Shown in pieces: positions 30,773 through 38,513 of a DNA stretch of 40,843 nucleotides. The first letter of the stretch is position 1. The number at the start of each line of letters is the position of its first letter. The notes under the pieces are model-generated. The model was not told the DNA's origin. It worked only from the letters and a program-made list of their open reading frames with translations, and ran no database searches. This DNA comes from an uncultured Collinsella sp. (lineage in GTDB: Bacteria; Actinomycetota; Coriobacteriia; Coriobacteriales; Coriobacteriaceae): NCBI GenBank assembly GCA_900544115.1, contig UQTW01000022.1, positions 1-40,843 of the forward strand, given 5' to 3'. The position numbers were made by a program, and so were the translations under genes.

Positions 30773-31258
30773 CTATTCAAATCGCAGTGCCGAGGCTTGT
30801 GCCGCCTGCATCACGCGCTGGAGCGGCACGTTATGCTCGCGGGCAAGACGGGCGCAGTCCTCGTACTCGGGCGCCGCACGCTCACTGCCGTCGGACAGGG
30901 TGGCTACTTTGACGGCCACCTCGCCCCAAGGCGTCGCTACCTGCTCAAAACGACGCGGCAGGCAAACGCGTTCCATCACCTGGCAACGAACGGCGTTGGT
31001 CGTGGTTTCCAAAAAGATAATCGTCTGCAGGCGTTCGATATCCTCATGCGAGCAGATCACCTGCAGCTGCCAGCCGGGGCGGCCTTTTTTGCAGTAGAGG
31101 GGCAGCCAGTGCACCTCGCGGGCGCCTGCCTCGCGCAGGCGGTCGGCGGCATAGGCGAGTACCTCGGGCGACGCATCATCGATGTCGCACTCCAGCTTGA
31201 CGATGGTTTCGGGCGCATCGGTCTCGCGGGACAGCGGAGATGTACTTCCACGTTGCAT
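30773..31258 (-). CDS. Free-standing LarC C-terminal domain (nickel-pincer cofactor family)
   Basis: 161-residue protein corresponding only to the C-terminal half of LarC (formerly DUF111): VKLECDIDDASPEVLAYAADRLREAGAREV, PLYCKKGRPGWQLQVIC, FLETTTNAVRCQVMERVCLPRRF, TPWGEVAVKVA and APEYEDCARLA. LarC cyclometalates the nickel-pincer cofactor of lactate racemase; in Lactobacillus the two halves are joined by a programmed frameshift. No LarC N-terminal part, LarB or LarE is adjacent, so the split half either works with a distant N-terminal protein or has another role. I start at ATG 31258 (AAAGGA upstream, spacing long). Longer frames add an unconserved leader. Confidence 0.78.
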   Translation of the reverse strand: MQRGSTSPLSRETDAPETIVKLECDIDDASPEVLAYAADRLREAGAREVHWLPLYCKKGRPGWQLQVICSHEDIERLQTIIFLETTTNAVRCQVMERVCLPRRFEQVATPWGEVAVKVATLSDGSERAAPEYEDCARLAREHNVPLQRVMQAAQASALRFE

Positions 31259-31640
31259 ACGGTCCGGATCCTTTCCGCACGGGCTCGTTTTATTCACCCA
31301 AACGCTAGCACATCGAACGTGGCACAGGCGTGACTTTCGTCCGTCGTCGCCCTTGCCCCTATCCAAACATGTACGTCAGCCTCCAAACATGTCATTTTTT
31401 GTCGGTTTTGGAGGCTGACGTACACGTTTTGGAGCGGGCCGCACACGATCAAAATTGCGCCCGCATTCCGTCCACCACAAAGTTCGCCGCACTCAACAAT
31501 TTTGAACTTACTACGCAGTTCATCGGCTAAAAATTACCCTCGGCATACTTACCCGCTGCACGATGTTACTCTAGTTGCATTTGGCTAACTAAGCGGCTGC
31601 CGAGGACCCAGCCCGGCACCGTTACGGCATAGGAGGTTTC
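31259..31640. other. Intergenic region with an 18-bp stem hairpin, no gene
   Basis: The divergent gap between the LarC-like gene and the CydDC-like gene. It contains the hairpin at 31370-31424 and a GGCTAACTAAG sequence near 31584. The AT-rich part (31490-31560) is the likely promoter zone of the transporter, but I could not fix -35/-10 boxes. Confidence 0.55.
31370..31424. repeat. Perfect 18-bp inverted repeat
   Basis: TGTACGTCAGCCTCCAAA at 31370-31387 is exactly complementary to 31407-31424. CCAAACATG on the left and CACGTTTTGG on the right extend the symmetry imperfectly. No U-tract follows, so a simple terminator is unlikely. Confidence 0.7.
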
Positions 31641-34600
31641 ATGTTCGAGAAGCGGCTCTTCTCCCTGGTTCCGCAGGCAACGCCCTACATTATGGCAAGC
31701 GTCCTGTTTAAGTGGATCGCGCTCATGGCAAACATCACGGTGATGTGGATGCTTGCGCGCATCTTGGGCGGCATCGTCACGAACGGTCTTTCCGCCGCGC
31801 TCGCCGTCGATGCCCTCGCACAGGCGGCCTTGCCGCTCGCCGCCGCCATCATCGTGCGCGCCGCCTCCATCTACCTGGCCCAACGCGCCGGCGACAATGC
31901 CGCGTTCGAGGCCGTCCGCCGCGTGCGCTCGCTCGTCTACGACAAGCTCACCGCACTCGGCCCCTCCTACACCGAAACCGTCCCCACCACCGAGGCCGTC
32001 CAGACCAGCGTCGAGGGCGCTACGCAACTCCAGGTGTACTTTGGCGGTTACCTGCCGCAGCTCTTCTTTGCCGGCTTGGCACCCATCACGCTGTTTGTAC
32101 TGCTCGTGGGCCAGGCGGGTCTTCCCGCCGCGCTGCTGCTCGCCTGCGTTCCGGTCATCCCCGTCTCCATCATGATGGTCATGCGCAACGCCAAAAAGAT
32201 CGGTGCCGAGTACTGGGGCAGCTATGTCGATCTGGGCGGCATGTTCCTGGAGGCCGTGCAGGGTCTCACCACCCTTAAGGTCTACCAGGCCGATCGCAGC
32301 TGGCACGAGCGCATCAACGCCGAGTCCGAGCGTTTCCGCACAGCGACCATGCGCCTGCTGGTGATGCAGCTGCGCTCCATTTGCGTTATGGACCTGGTCG
32401 TCTATATGGGCGCCGCGCTCGGCATTATCGTAGCCACGCTGCAGCTCGCCACGGGCAAGATTGGCTTTGAGGCTGCCTTCCTCATCGTCTTTCTGTCGCA
32501 GGAGTTCTTTTTGCCTATGCGCCGCCTGGGATCGCTGTTCCACACGGCCATGAACGGCATGGCCGCCTCGCGCCGCATGTTTGGCATTTTGGATACGCCC
32601 GAGCCCGAGCGCGGCGATGTTGAGCTTGACGGTCGCGGCGATATCGAGCTCGCGGGCGTGAGCTATGCATACGGCGACCGCACGGTGCTGGACAGCGCCA
32701 GCGCGACCATTGCGCACGGCTCGCTCGTGGCACTCGTAGGCGAAAGCGGCGGCGGCAAGTCCACGATCGCGGGGATTATCGCGGGCCGCAAGGGTGCCTA
32801 CCGTGGCAGCGTTCGCATCGGCGGCGTCGAGCTGCGCGACGCCACGGCCGCCTCACTCATGCGCGCCGTCACCCTGGTGCCCACCAACGGTTACCTGTTT
32901 GCCGGCACCCTGCGCGACAACCTGCTGCTCGCCCAGCCCAGCGCCACCGATACCGAGCTCATGGACGCACTCGACCGCACGCGCGTGGCGGCCTTTGTGC
33001 AGGCCAACGGCGGGCTCGACATGATGATTAACGAGGGCGGCACCAACCTTTCGGGCGGCCAGCGCCAGCGCGTGTGCATGGCCCGCGCCCTGCTGCACGA
33101 CTCGCCGATCTATGTCTTTGACGAGGCGACGAGCAATGTGGACGCCGCAAGCGAAGCCGCAATCGGCGAGGTCATTGCATCGCTCGCCGGCAAGCACACC
33201 GTAATCGTGGTGGCACACCGCCTGTCGACGATCGTAGGCGCCGATCAGATCCTGGTGCTGGAGCGTGGCCGTATTGCCGAGCACGGGACTCACGGCGAGC
33301 TCTTGGCCACCGCGGGCGCCTATGCGCGCATGTGGAACAGCCAGGAGCAGCTCTCGGCATATGCGTATGCGGAGGGTGATGCCGAGGATGTCGGCGCGGT
33401 TGAGGCTGCTGACGGCAGCGCCGCCTGTACCGATGGCCTCAACAGTGCTAGCTCGTCTTCCGCTGCCGCGGCGCTTGACTCCGGCCGCGTCCGTCGCTCG
33501 GCGCCGTCCATCATGTGGCGCATGATGAGGCTCGTCCGACCGCTTGCCGGCTGGCTTGTGCTAGCCGTCGCGCTGGGCAGCATTGGCATGCTCACCGCCG
33601 CGTTCGTACCGGCCTTTGGCGCCCTTGGCCTTATGGCCGCGCTGGGCCGCAACGCCTTGGGGCTTGGTCTTATCGTCACATGCGCGGCCTGTGCCGCCTG
33701 CGGCATCGCGCGCGGGCCGCTCCACTACGGCGAGCAGCTCTGCAACCATTACATCGCATTCCGTCTGCTCGCACACATTCGCGACCTGGTGTTTGGCGCC
33801 CTGCGCCAGCTCGCCCCCGCCAAGCTCGAGGGCCGCGGCAAGGGCGAGCTCGTGAGCCTGGTCACCTCGGATATCGAGCTGCTCGAGGTCTTCTACGCGC
33901 ACACCATCTCGCCCATTGCCATAGCTCTGGTCTGCACCGTTGTGTTTGAGGGCTTTTTGCTGGCTGTGAGCCCCGAGCTCGCGGGCATCGCGCTCGTGGC
34001 CTACGCGGTCCTGGGCGTGCTGCTGCCCCTGACCTCGGCCAAGGCATGCGGCACCACCGGCCGCCAGAGCCGCGAGGGCGCCGGTAAGCTGGGCGCCTTT
34101 GTACTCGACAGTCTGCGCGGCGCGGGCGAGACCATCCAGTTTGCCGGTGACACCGATCGCAGCCGTGCCCTGGGCAAGCTGACCGAGCAAGTCGGCGCCG
34201 TGGACGCGCGCCTCAAGCGCCGCCAGGCGGTCAGCGAGGCCGTAGCCGATGCGCTTATTCTTGTGGCTAATCTGGTGATGCTCGGGCGTGCGCTGCAGCT
34301 GGTGGCTGCGGGAACGATTGACTTTGCCGCAGCGTTTGTCGCCGTCTTTACCTTTGTGTCGTCGTTTGGCTCGGTGATGGCCGTGAGCCGCCTGGGCGCC
34401 TCACTGCAGGAGACGCTCGCCTCGGGCGCACGCGTGCTCGATTTGCTCGACGAGCAGCCCCAGTGCGCCGAGGTCGCCGATGGACAGAACGTTGAGTTTG
34501 CCGGCGCCGCAGCCGAGCATGTGAGCTTTAGCTATGTGGGCGGCGTGGACGCGGGCGGTGCGGGCGCCACAGAGCAGGTCGCGAACGACACCGCTTCGAG

Positions 34601-35207
34601 TCTCATCCTCGACGACGTGACCTGCACCTTTGCGCCCGGTACCATGACCTGCATCATGGGGCGCTCGGGTTCGGGCAAGTCGACGCTGCTTAAGCTGCTC
34701 ATGCGTTTTTGGGACCCCGCAGCTGGCACCATCACGGTGAGCGGCGTCGATGCCCGCCACATCAACACGGCGAGCCTGCGCAGCCACGAGGCCTATATGA
34801 CCCAGGACACACATCTGTTCTGCGGCACCGTACGCGAGAATCTGCTGGTTGCGCACGCCAGCGCCACCGATGCCGAGCTGCTCGACGCTTGCCGCTCCGC
34901 TTCGCTTACCGCCCTCATCGACCGCCTGCCGCAGGGTCTCGACACGCCCGTTGCCGAGCTGGGCGACTCGCTTTCGGGCGGCGAGCGCCAGCGCATCGGC
35001 CTTGCGCGCATCTTCCTCAACGACGCGCCTTTCATCTTGCTCGACGAGCCCACCAGCGCACTTGACGCTCTCAACGAGGCAGCCGTAATGCAGGCCGTTG
35101 ACGAGCTCAAGCGCCGCGGCAAGACCATTGTGCTCGTAAGCCACCGTGCCAGCACCTGCGCGTTTGCCGATTTCTCGCTTTCGGTCGGGCACGGGAGGCT
35201 GAGCTAA
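31641..35207 (+). CDS. Fused heterodimeric ABC exporter, CydDC-like
   Basis: 1188-residue membrane exporter made of two complete ABC halves in one chain. Half 1 (1-575) resembles CydD: a six-helix membrane domain, Walker A GESGGGKST (about 368), signature LSGGQRQR (about 470) and Walker B IYVFDEATSN. Half 2 (620-1188) resembles CydC, with Walker A GRSGSGKST (about 1008), signature LSGGERQR (about 1112) and FILLDEPTSALD. An Asp/Ala/Ser-rich linker joins them. CydDC exports cysteine and glutathione and is needed for cytochrome bd assembly; no cydAB genes are in view, so the CydDC label is by fold only. It overlaps the next gene by one base. Confidence 0.87.
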   Translation: MFEKRLFSLVPQATPYIMASVLFKWIALMANITVMWMLARILGGIVTNGLSAALAVDALAQAALPLAAAIIVRAASIYLAQRAGDNAAFEAVRRVRSLVYDKLTALGPSYTETVPTTEAVQTSVEGATQLQVYFGGYLPQLFFAGLAPITLFVLLVGQAGLPAALLLACVPVIPVSIMMVMRNAKKIGAEYWGSYVDLGGMFLEAVQGLTTLKVYQADRSWHERINAESERFRTATMRLLVMQLRSICVMDLVVYMGAALGIIVATLQLATGKIGFEAAFLIVFLSQEFFLPMRRLGSLFHTAMNGMAASRRMFGILDTPEPERGDVELDGRGDIELAGVSYAYGDRTVLDSASATIAHGSLVALVGESGGGKSTIAGIIAGRKGAYRGSVRIGGVELRDATAASLMRAVTLVPTNGYLFAGTLRDNLLLAQPSATDTELMDALDRTRVAAFVQANGGLDMMINEGGTNLSGGQRQRVCMARALLHDSPIYVFDEATSNVDAASEAAIGEVIASLAGKHTVIVVAHRLSTIVGADQILVLERGRIAEHGTHGELLATAGAYARMWNSQEQLSAYAYAEGDAEDVGAVEAADGSAACTDGLNSASSSSAAAALDSGRVRRSAPSIMWRMMRLVRPLAGWLVLAVALGSIGMLTAAFVPAFGALGLMAALGRNALGLGLIVTCAACAACGIARGPLHYGEQLCNHYIAFRLLAHIRDLVFGALRQLAPAKLEGRGKGELVSLVTSDIELLEVFYAHTISPIAIALVCTVVFEGFLLAVSPELAGIALVAYAVLGVLLPLTSAKACGTTGRQSREGAGKLGAFVLDSLRGAGETIQFAGDTDRSRALGKLTEQVGAVDARLKRRQAVSEAVADALILVANLVMLGRALQLVAAGTIDFAAAFVAVFTFVSSFGSVMAVSRLGASLQETLASGARVLDLLDEQPQCAEVADGQNVEFAGAAAEHVSFSYVGGVDAGGAGATEQVANDTASSLILDDVTCTFAPGTMTCIMGRSGSGKSTLLKLLMRFWDPAAGTITVSGVDARHINTASLRSHEAYMTQDTHLFCGTVRENLLVAHASATDAELLDACRSASLTALIDRLPQGLDTPVAELGDSLSGGERQRIGLARIFLNDAPFILLDEPTSALDALNEAAVMQAVDELKRRGKTIVLVSHRASTCAFADFSLSVGHGRLS

Positions 35208-35626
35208 TGGCGCGCCCAGTCGACACACCGGAGCTAGCACGCAAACGTGAGCGTGAGGCCCAAATGGTGTCGCAGATGATTGCGCTGTGGTGTCGTGGGC
35301 ATCATGGCGGCGGGCATGTGGTCGAACAGGCTGGCGGCGATGAGTCCGTGCGCGTGAAACTCGGCCTTCGAACCATTACGCTCTGCCCCGAATGCGCCGA
35401 GCTGCAGAAATACGCCATCGCGCGCATTGAGCACTGCCCGCACATGGGCACCAAGACATTTTGCTCGGCATGTCCTTCGCATTGTTACCGGCCTGCCATG
35501 CGCGAGAAGATCCGCGAGGTTATGCGTTGGTCGGGACCGCGTATGATCCGCTATCGCCCCATCACCGCCGTGAGACACGCGATGGTAACAGTGCAGGCCA
35601 AACGCGCGGCGGCACGAAGCAAGTAG
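35207..35626 (+). CDS. YgbA-like protein (nitrous oxide-stimulated promoter family)
   Basis: 139-residue cytoplasmic protein with the conserved Cys pattern of the family: CPECAELQKYAIARIEHCPH, then KTFCSACPSHCYRPAMREKIREVMRWSGPRM. Spaced Cys residues suggest a metal or iron-sulphur site. In enterobacteria ygbA is induced by nitric oxide through NsrR and helps recovery from nitrosative stress. The start codon overlaps the stop codon of the ABC exporter (TAATG), so translation is coupled. The pairing suggests a joint role in thiol or nitrosative-stress protection. Confidence 0.85.
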   Translation: MARPVDTPELARKREREAQMVSQMIALWCRGHHGGGHVVEQAGGDESVRVKLGLRTITLCPECAELQKYAIARIEHCPHMGTKTFCSACPSHCYRPAMREKIREVMRWSGPRMIRYRPITAVRHAMVTVQAKRAAARSK

Positions 35627-35746
35627 TCGCCGGCGCCGGCACGCGCCGCCCCGCCTTTCCACTCGATTTCGGCACCCGGCGTGCGCGGCGTGTTGAGAGC
35701 TGCACCATTACAATGGAGCGGATTCACCAAATGCAAAGGAGTCGCC

Positions 35747-36658
35747 ATGCCCGCCTGCCCGCTGGTCGATTGCCATACTCATACCTCGTTCTCGGACGGG
35801 CACGCCTCGTTTGAGGACAACGTCCGCGCTGCTGCCGCCGCCGGCTGCCGCGTTATGGTCTCGACTGACCACCTCACCCTGCCCGCCAGCATGGATTCCA
35901 ATTGCGAGGTACAAGTTGTCGAGGGCGACCTGCCGGCACATCGTCTGGCTTTTGAGGATGCCCGCAAGCTTGCCGCGCAGATCGCGCCGGAGCTCGAGCT
36001 TGTCTATGGCTTTGAGTGCGATTGGTACGAGGGCTGCGAGCCTTTGGTTGAGCGCTGGTCCCAGGGCGCCATCGTACGCCTGGGCAGCGTGCATTGGATT
36101 GGCAACCCAGGCGATATCATGGCCGGTGCCGCGGGTACGGCGGGAACGAAGGACGTCGCTCGCCCCGATACACCCGACTCCCTTTGCGGTTGGATCGACG
36201 ACGACACCAACCTGCACGTTTGGGAAAACTTAGGCGTACGCGGCGTGTGGGAGCGCTACGTCGACGACTGGTGCCGCGTTTGCGAAAGCCCGCTCAACTT
36301 TGACGTGATGGCCCACCCCGACCTGGTCATGCGCTTTTCGAAGGAGGGCTTTGCGCCCGACTTTGACCCCGCGCCGTTTTGGGAGCAGATGGCCGAATGC
36401 GCCCACGATACGGGTCGCCGCGTTGAGGTCTCGACCGCCGCACCGCGCAAGGGGCTCGACGATTACTACCCCGCGACCGGGCTGTTGCGCCGCTTCGCCC
36501 ATGCCGAGGTGCCCATCACCTTTGGCTCGGACGCGCACCGCGCCTGCGACATCTGCTGGAACATCCGCGAGGCCCAGGCCCACGCCTACGACTGCGGCTA
36601 CCGGGCCTTCGATATCCCCCACCCCACCGGCGAATGGGAATCCACGCCCCTCGCCTAA
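35747..36658 (+). CDS. PHP-type histidinol-phosphatase
   Basis: 303-residue soluble phosphatase that should convert L-histidinol phosphate to histidinol (HisJ/HisK type). Metal ligands are seen as DCHTHTSFSDGH (about 8-19), STDHLTLP, YGFECDWYEG, SVHWIG, MAHPDLV and FGSDAHRACD, the standard PHP order. AAGGAG lies 7 bases before the ATG at 35747, while the longer frame has no ribosome binding site. It faces the his operon, whose hisB is monofunctional dehydratase only, so this gene supplies the missing phosphatase. Its stop codon abuts the 31-bp repeat copy C. Confidence 0.9.
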   Translation: MPACPLVDCHTHTSFSDGHASFEDNVRAAAAAGCRVMVSTDHLTLPASMDSNCEVQVVEGDLPAHRLAFEDARKLAAQIAPELELVYGFECDWYEGCEPLVERWSQGAIVRLGSVHWIGNPGDIMAGAAGTAGTKDVARPDTPDSLCGWIDDDTNLHVWENLGVRGVWERYVDDWCRVCESPLNFDVMAHPDLVMRFSKEGFAPDFDPAPFWEQMAECAHDTGRRVEVSTAAPRKGLDDYYPATGLLRRFAHAEVPITFGSDAHRACDICWNIREAQAHAYDCGYRAFDIPHPTGEWESTPLA

Positions 36659-36689
36659 CTAGTCGTTTAAGAACGTCCCCAATGACTAG
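36659..36689 (+). repeat. 31-bp REP-like repeat, copy C, between convergent genes
   Basis: CTAGTCGTTTAAG at the left and GTCCCCAATGACTAG at the right. The element starts directly after the phosphatase stop codon, and its right end supplies the TAG stop codon of hisE (36686-36688). Same length and layout as copies at 9888 and 12351. Confidence 0.8.
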
Positions 36690-37003
36690 TGGCGGCGGGC
36701 GTTGAGTTCGCCGGCCAGTTCGTCGAGGGTGATGCCGTAGCGCTCGAGCGTCACGAGCAGGTGGTAGATCAGGTCGCCGGCCTCGTAGCGGATGTGATCG
36801 TGGTCGTTATCCTTGCAGGCCATGATCACCTCGCTCGCCTCCTCGGCAAGCTTCTTGAGCAGCTCGTCCTCGACGTCGGTCAGCAGACGCGCGGAATAGC
36901 TCTCCTGCGGCGGCGCATCGCGACGGCCGTGAATCACCTCGGCCAGTCCCGTCAGCGTCTCACCGATGTTTCCCGGCTGCACGTTAGCTGTTCTGACTCC
37001 CAT
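36686..37003 (-). CDS. hisE: Phosphoribosyl-ATP pyrophosphohydrolase
   Basis: 105-residue enzyme hydrolysing PR-ATP to PR-AMP, the second step of histidine synthesis. The MazG-like fold is seen in GETLTGLAEVIHGRR, then ARLLTDVEDELLKKLAEEASEVIMACKD and RYEAGDLIYHLLVTLERYGITLDEL, with EExxE and ExxD metal ligands. GAGAGGAA precedes the ATG. It is the last gene of the operon, 15 bases after the small ORF. Its stop codon lies within the 31-bp repeat. Confidence 0.95.
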   Translation of the reverse strand: MGVRTANVQPGNIGETLTGLAEVIHGRRDAPPQESYSARLLTDVEDELLKKLAEEASEVIMACKDNDHDHIRYEAGDLIYHLLVTLERYGITLDELAGELNARRH

Positions 37004-37018
37004 GGTTATTTCCTCTCG

Positions 37019-37246
37019 TTACTGCAGCGTAAAGTAGGTACCGGTCTCATCGAACCGAGGCTTTGCGCCCTTTTTCTCAAAGAACTCGACGATGACGGCA
37101 TGGGCCTCATTGAGCCTTTCCTTCTCGGCCTCGAGCCAAAGCGACTGCGCCCCGCAGGCATCAGTCAGGTGCACGCGGCATGGCACGCCCGCGCGGAGGA
37201 GCTCGGTGTTGCAGTCGGCGACCTCGAACGGCGTCACGACTTTCAT
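37019..37246 (-). CDS. Small conserved protein inside the his operon
   Basis: 75-residue protein (MKVVTPFEVADCNTELLRAG ... HLTDACGAQSLWLEAEKERLNEAHAVIVEFFEKKG ... GTYFTLQ). It has one central helix, two Cys (DACGAQS and ADCNTEL), no membrane segment, and a strong GGGGGAG ribosome binding site. The ATG overlaps the hisI stop codon (TGATG), and hisE follows closely, so it is co-translated with the pathway. I do not recognise a function; I have seen the name RDAC family used for small proteins like this, but cannot confirm the match. A GTG three bases upstream is an alternative start. Confidence 0.7.
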   Translation of the reverse strand: MKVVTPFEVADCNTELLRAGVPCRVHLTDACGAQSLWLEAEKERLNEAHAVIVEFFEKKGAKPRFDETGTYFTLQ

Positions 37247-37584
37247 CACACTCCCCCTTCCACGCGCTTAAAGAAGCAGGTACGGTTGCCGGTATGGCAG
37301 GCCGGGCCCGGTGAGTCCACCTTGACCAGCAGCGTATCGCTATCGCAGTCGGCCCAGAGCTCCTTGACCTCCTGCATGTTGTCACTCGTCGCGCCCTTGT
37401 TCCAGAGCTCCTGACGGCTGCGACTCCAAAACCACGTGGTCCCGGTCTTGAGCGTCAGCCCCACCGATTCCTCGTTCATCCAAGCAACCATAAGCACCTC
37501 ACCGGTGTCATACTGCTGAACCACGCAAGGAATCAGCCCGCGGGCGTCGTACGTAAGTTTTGAAGGATCGGTTATCTCTTCCAT
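37246..37584 (-). CDS. hisI: Phosphoribosyl-AMP cyclohydrolase
   Basis: 112-residue enzyme opening the purine ring of PR-AMP, the third pathway step. Characteristic segments are LIPCVVQQYDTGEVLMVAWMNEES, TGTTWFWSRSRQELWNKGATSGN-like (here ATSDN) and DCDSDTLLVKVDSPGPACHTGNRTCFF, containing the three zinc-binding Cys and the Mg-binding Asp residues. GGGGAGAG lies 4-6 bases before the ATG at 37584. It overlaps the small downstream ORF and is separated from hisF by a 143-bp gap with a long dyad. Confidence 0.95.
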   Translation of the reverse strand: MEEITDPSKLTYDARGLIPCVVQQYDTGEVLMVAWMNEESVGLTLKTGTTWFWSRSRQELWNKGATSDNMQEVKELWADCDSDTLLVKVDSPGPACHTGNRTCFFKRVEGGV

Positions 37585-37622
37585 TTCTCTCCCCAAATTC
37601 AAACTTCGCAGGTCGGCGAGGG

Positions 37623-37718
37623 TTGTCCAGGTGCCCGAGATTCCGAGCGACAAGCCCGACGACGCGTACTTAAAGTACGCGAGGAGGGTTGGAGCCGGAA
37701 GGTCGGGCGCCTGGGCAA
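37623..37718. repeat. 96-bp imperfect dyad between hisF and hisI
   Basis: The outer arms TTGTCCAGGTGCCCGA (37623-37638) and TCGGGCGCCTGGGCAA (37703-37718) pair with two mismatches. Inner partial pairing leads to a perfect tip, CGCGTACT-TAA-AGTACGCG, at 37663-37681. On the transcript this would be one long hairpin between two cotranslated operon genes. Confidence 0.65.
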
Positions 37719-37727
37719 GCCGCAGCG

Positions 37728-38510
37728 CTAGAAGTCCAACCTGACAGGGATGCCTTGAGAGGCCATATATTCTTTGACTTCGCGAATGCTGAAGGTTCCA
37801 AAGTGAAAGACGCTGGCCGCCAGCACGGCGTCGGCTTCGCCCTCGATCACGCCCTCGGCAAAATGCTCGAGCGTGCCCACGCCACCGCTCGCGATGACGG
37901 GAATCGGCACCGCACGCGCCACGGCGCGGGTGAGTGCCAGGTCAAAGCCGGCCTTGGTGCCGTCGCGGTCCATGCTGGTCAGCAAGATCTCGCCGGCGCC
38001 GCGGCGAGCCGCCTCCTCGGCCCACGCCACCGCGTCGATACCCGTGGCATTGCGGCCTCCCGCGGTAAAGACCTCCCACTTGTCGGCATCCGGCTGCCCA
38101 GGCAGGCCGACGCGCTTGGCATCGATCGCCACGACCACGGCCTGGCTGCCAAACGCCGCGGCAGCTTGGCTGATCAGCGACGGGTCGCGCACGGCGGCAG
38201 AGTTGAGCGATACCTTGTCGGCACCGGCCGCCACCATCGTTCGCATGCCCGCAAGGTCGCGAAAGCCACCGCCCACGGTGTAGGGAATGGCGAGCTCCTC
38301 GGCCGCATGCGCCGCCATCTCGATGGTCGTCGCACGGTTGTCGCTCGTGGCAGTGATGTCCAGGAACACGACCTCGTCCGCACCCTCGCGATCGTAGGCA
38401 CGGGCAAGCTCCACCGGATCGCCCGCATCGCGCAGGCTCACAAAGTTGACGCCCTTGACCACGCGGCCGTCCTTAACGTCCAGGCAGGGAATGACGCGTT
38501 TGGTAAGCAT
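37728..38510 (-). CDS. hisF: Imidazole glycerol phosphate synthase, cyclase subunit
   Basis: 260-residue TIM barrel producing IGP and AICAR from PRFAR with ammonia from HisH. Signatures: KRVIPCLDVKDGRVVKGVNF with catalytic Asp, EVVFLDITATSDNR, YTVGGGFR, GADKVSLNSAA, VVVAIDAKR, ILLTSMDRDGTKAGFD (second catalytic Asp) and VIASGGVGT. GGAGGAG lies 6 bases before the ATG. It follows hisA by 3 bases. Confidence 0.98.
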   Translation of the reverse strand: MLTKRVIPCLDVKDGRVVKGVNFVSLRDAGDPVELARAYDREGADEVVFLDITATSDNRATTIEMAAHAAEELAIPYTVGGGFRDLAGMRTMVAAGADKVSLNSAAVRDPSLISQAAAAFGSQAVVVAIDAKRVGLPGQPDADKWEVFTAGGRNATGIDAVAWAEEAARRGAGEILLTSMDRDGTKAGFDLALTRAVARAVPIPVIASGGVGTLEHFAEGVIEGEADAVLAASVFHFGTFSIREVKEYMASQGIPVRLDF

Positions 38511-38513
38511 GGG

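Noticed and set aside
31319..31530. Small plus-strand frames before the CydDC-like gene
   Set aside because: They cross the perfect inverted repeat and have no ribosome binding site or recognizable domain.
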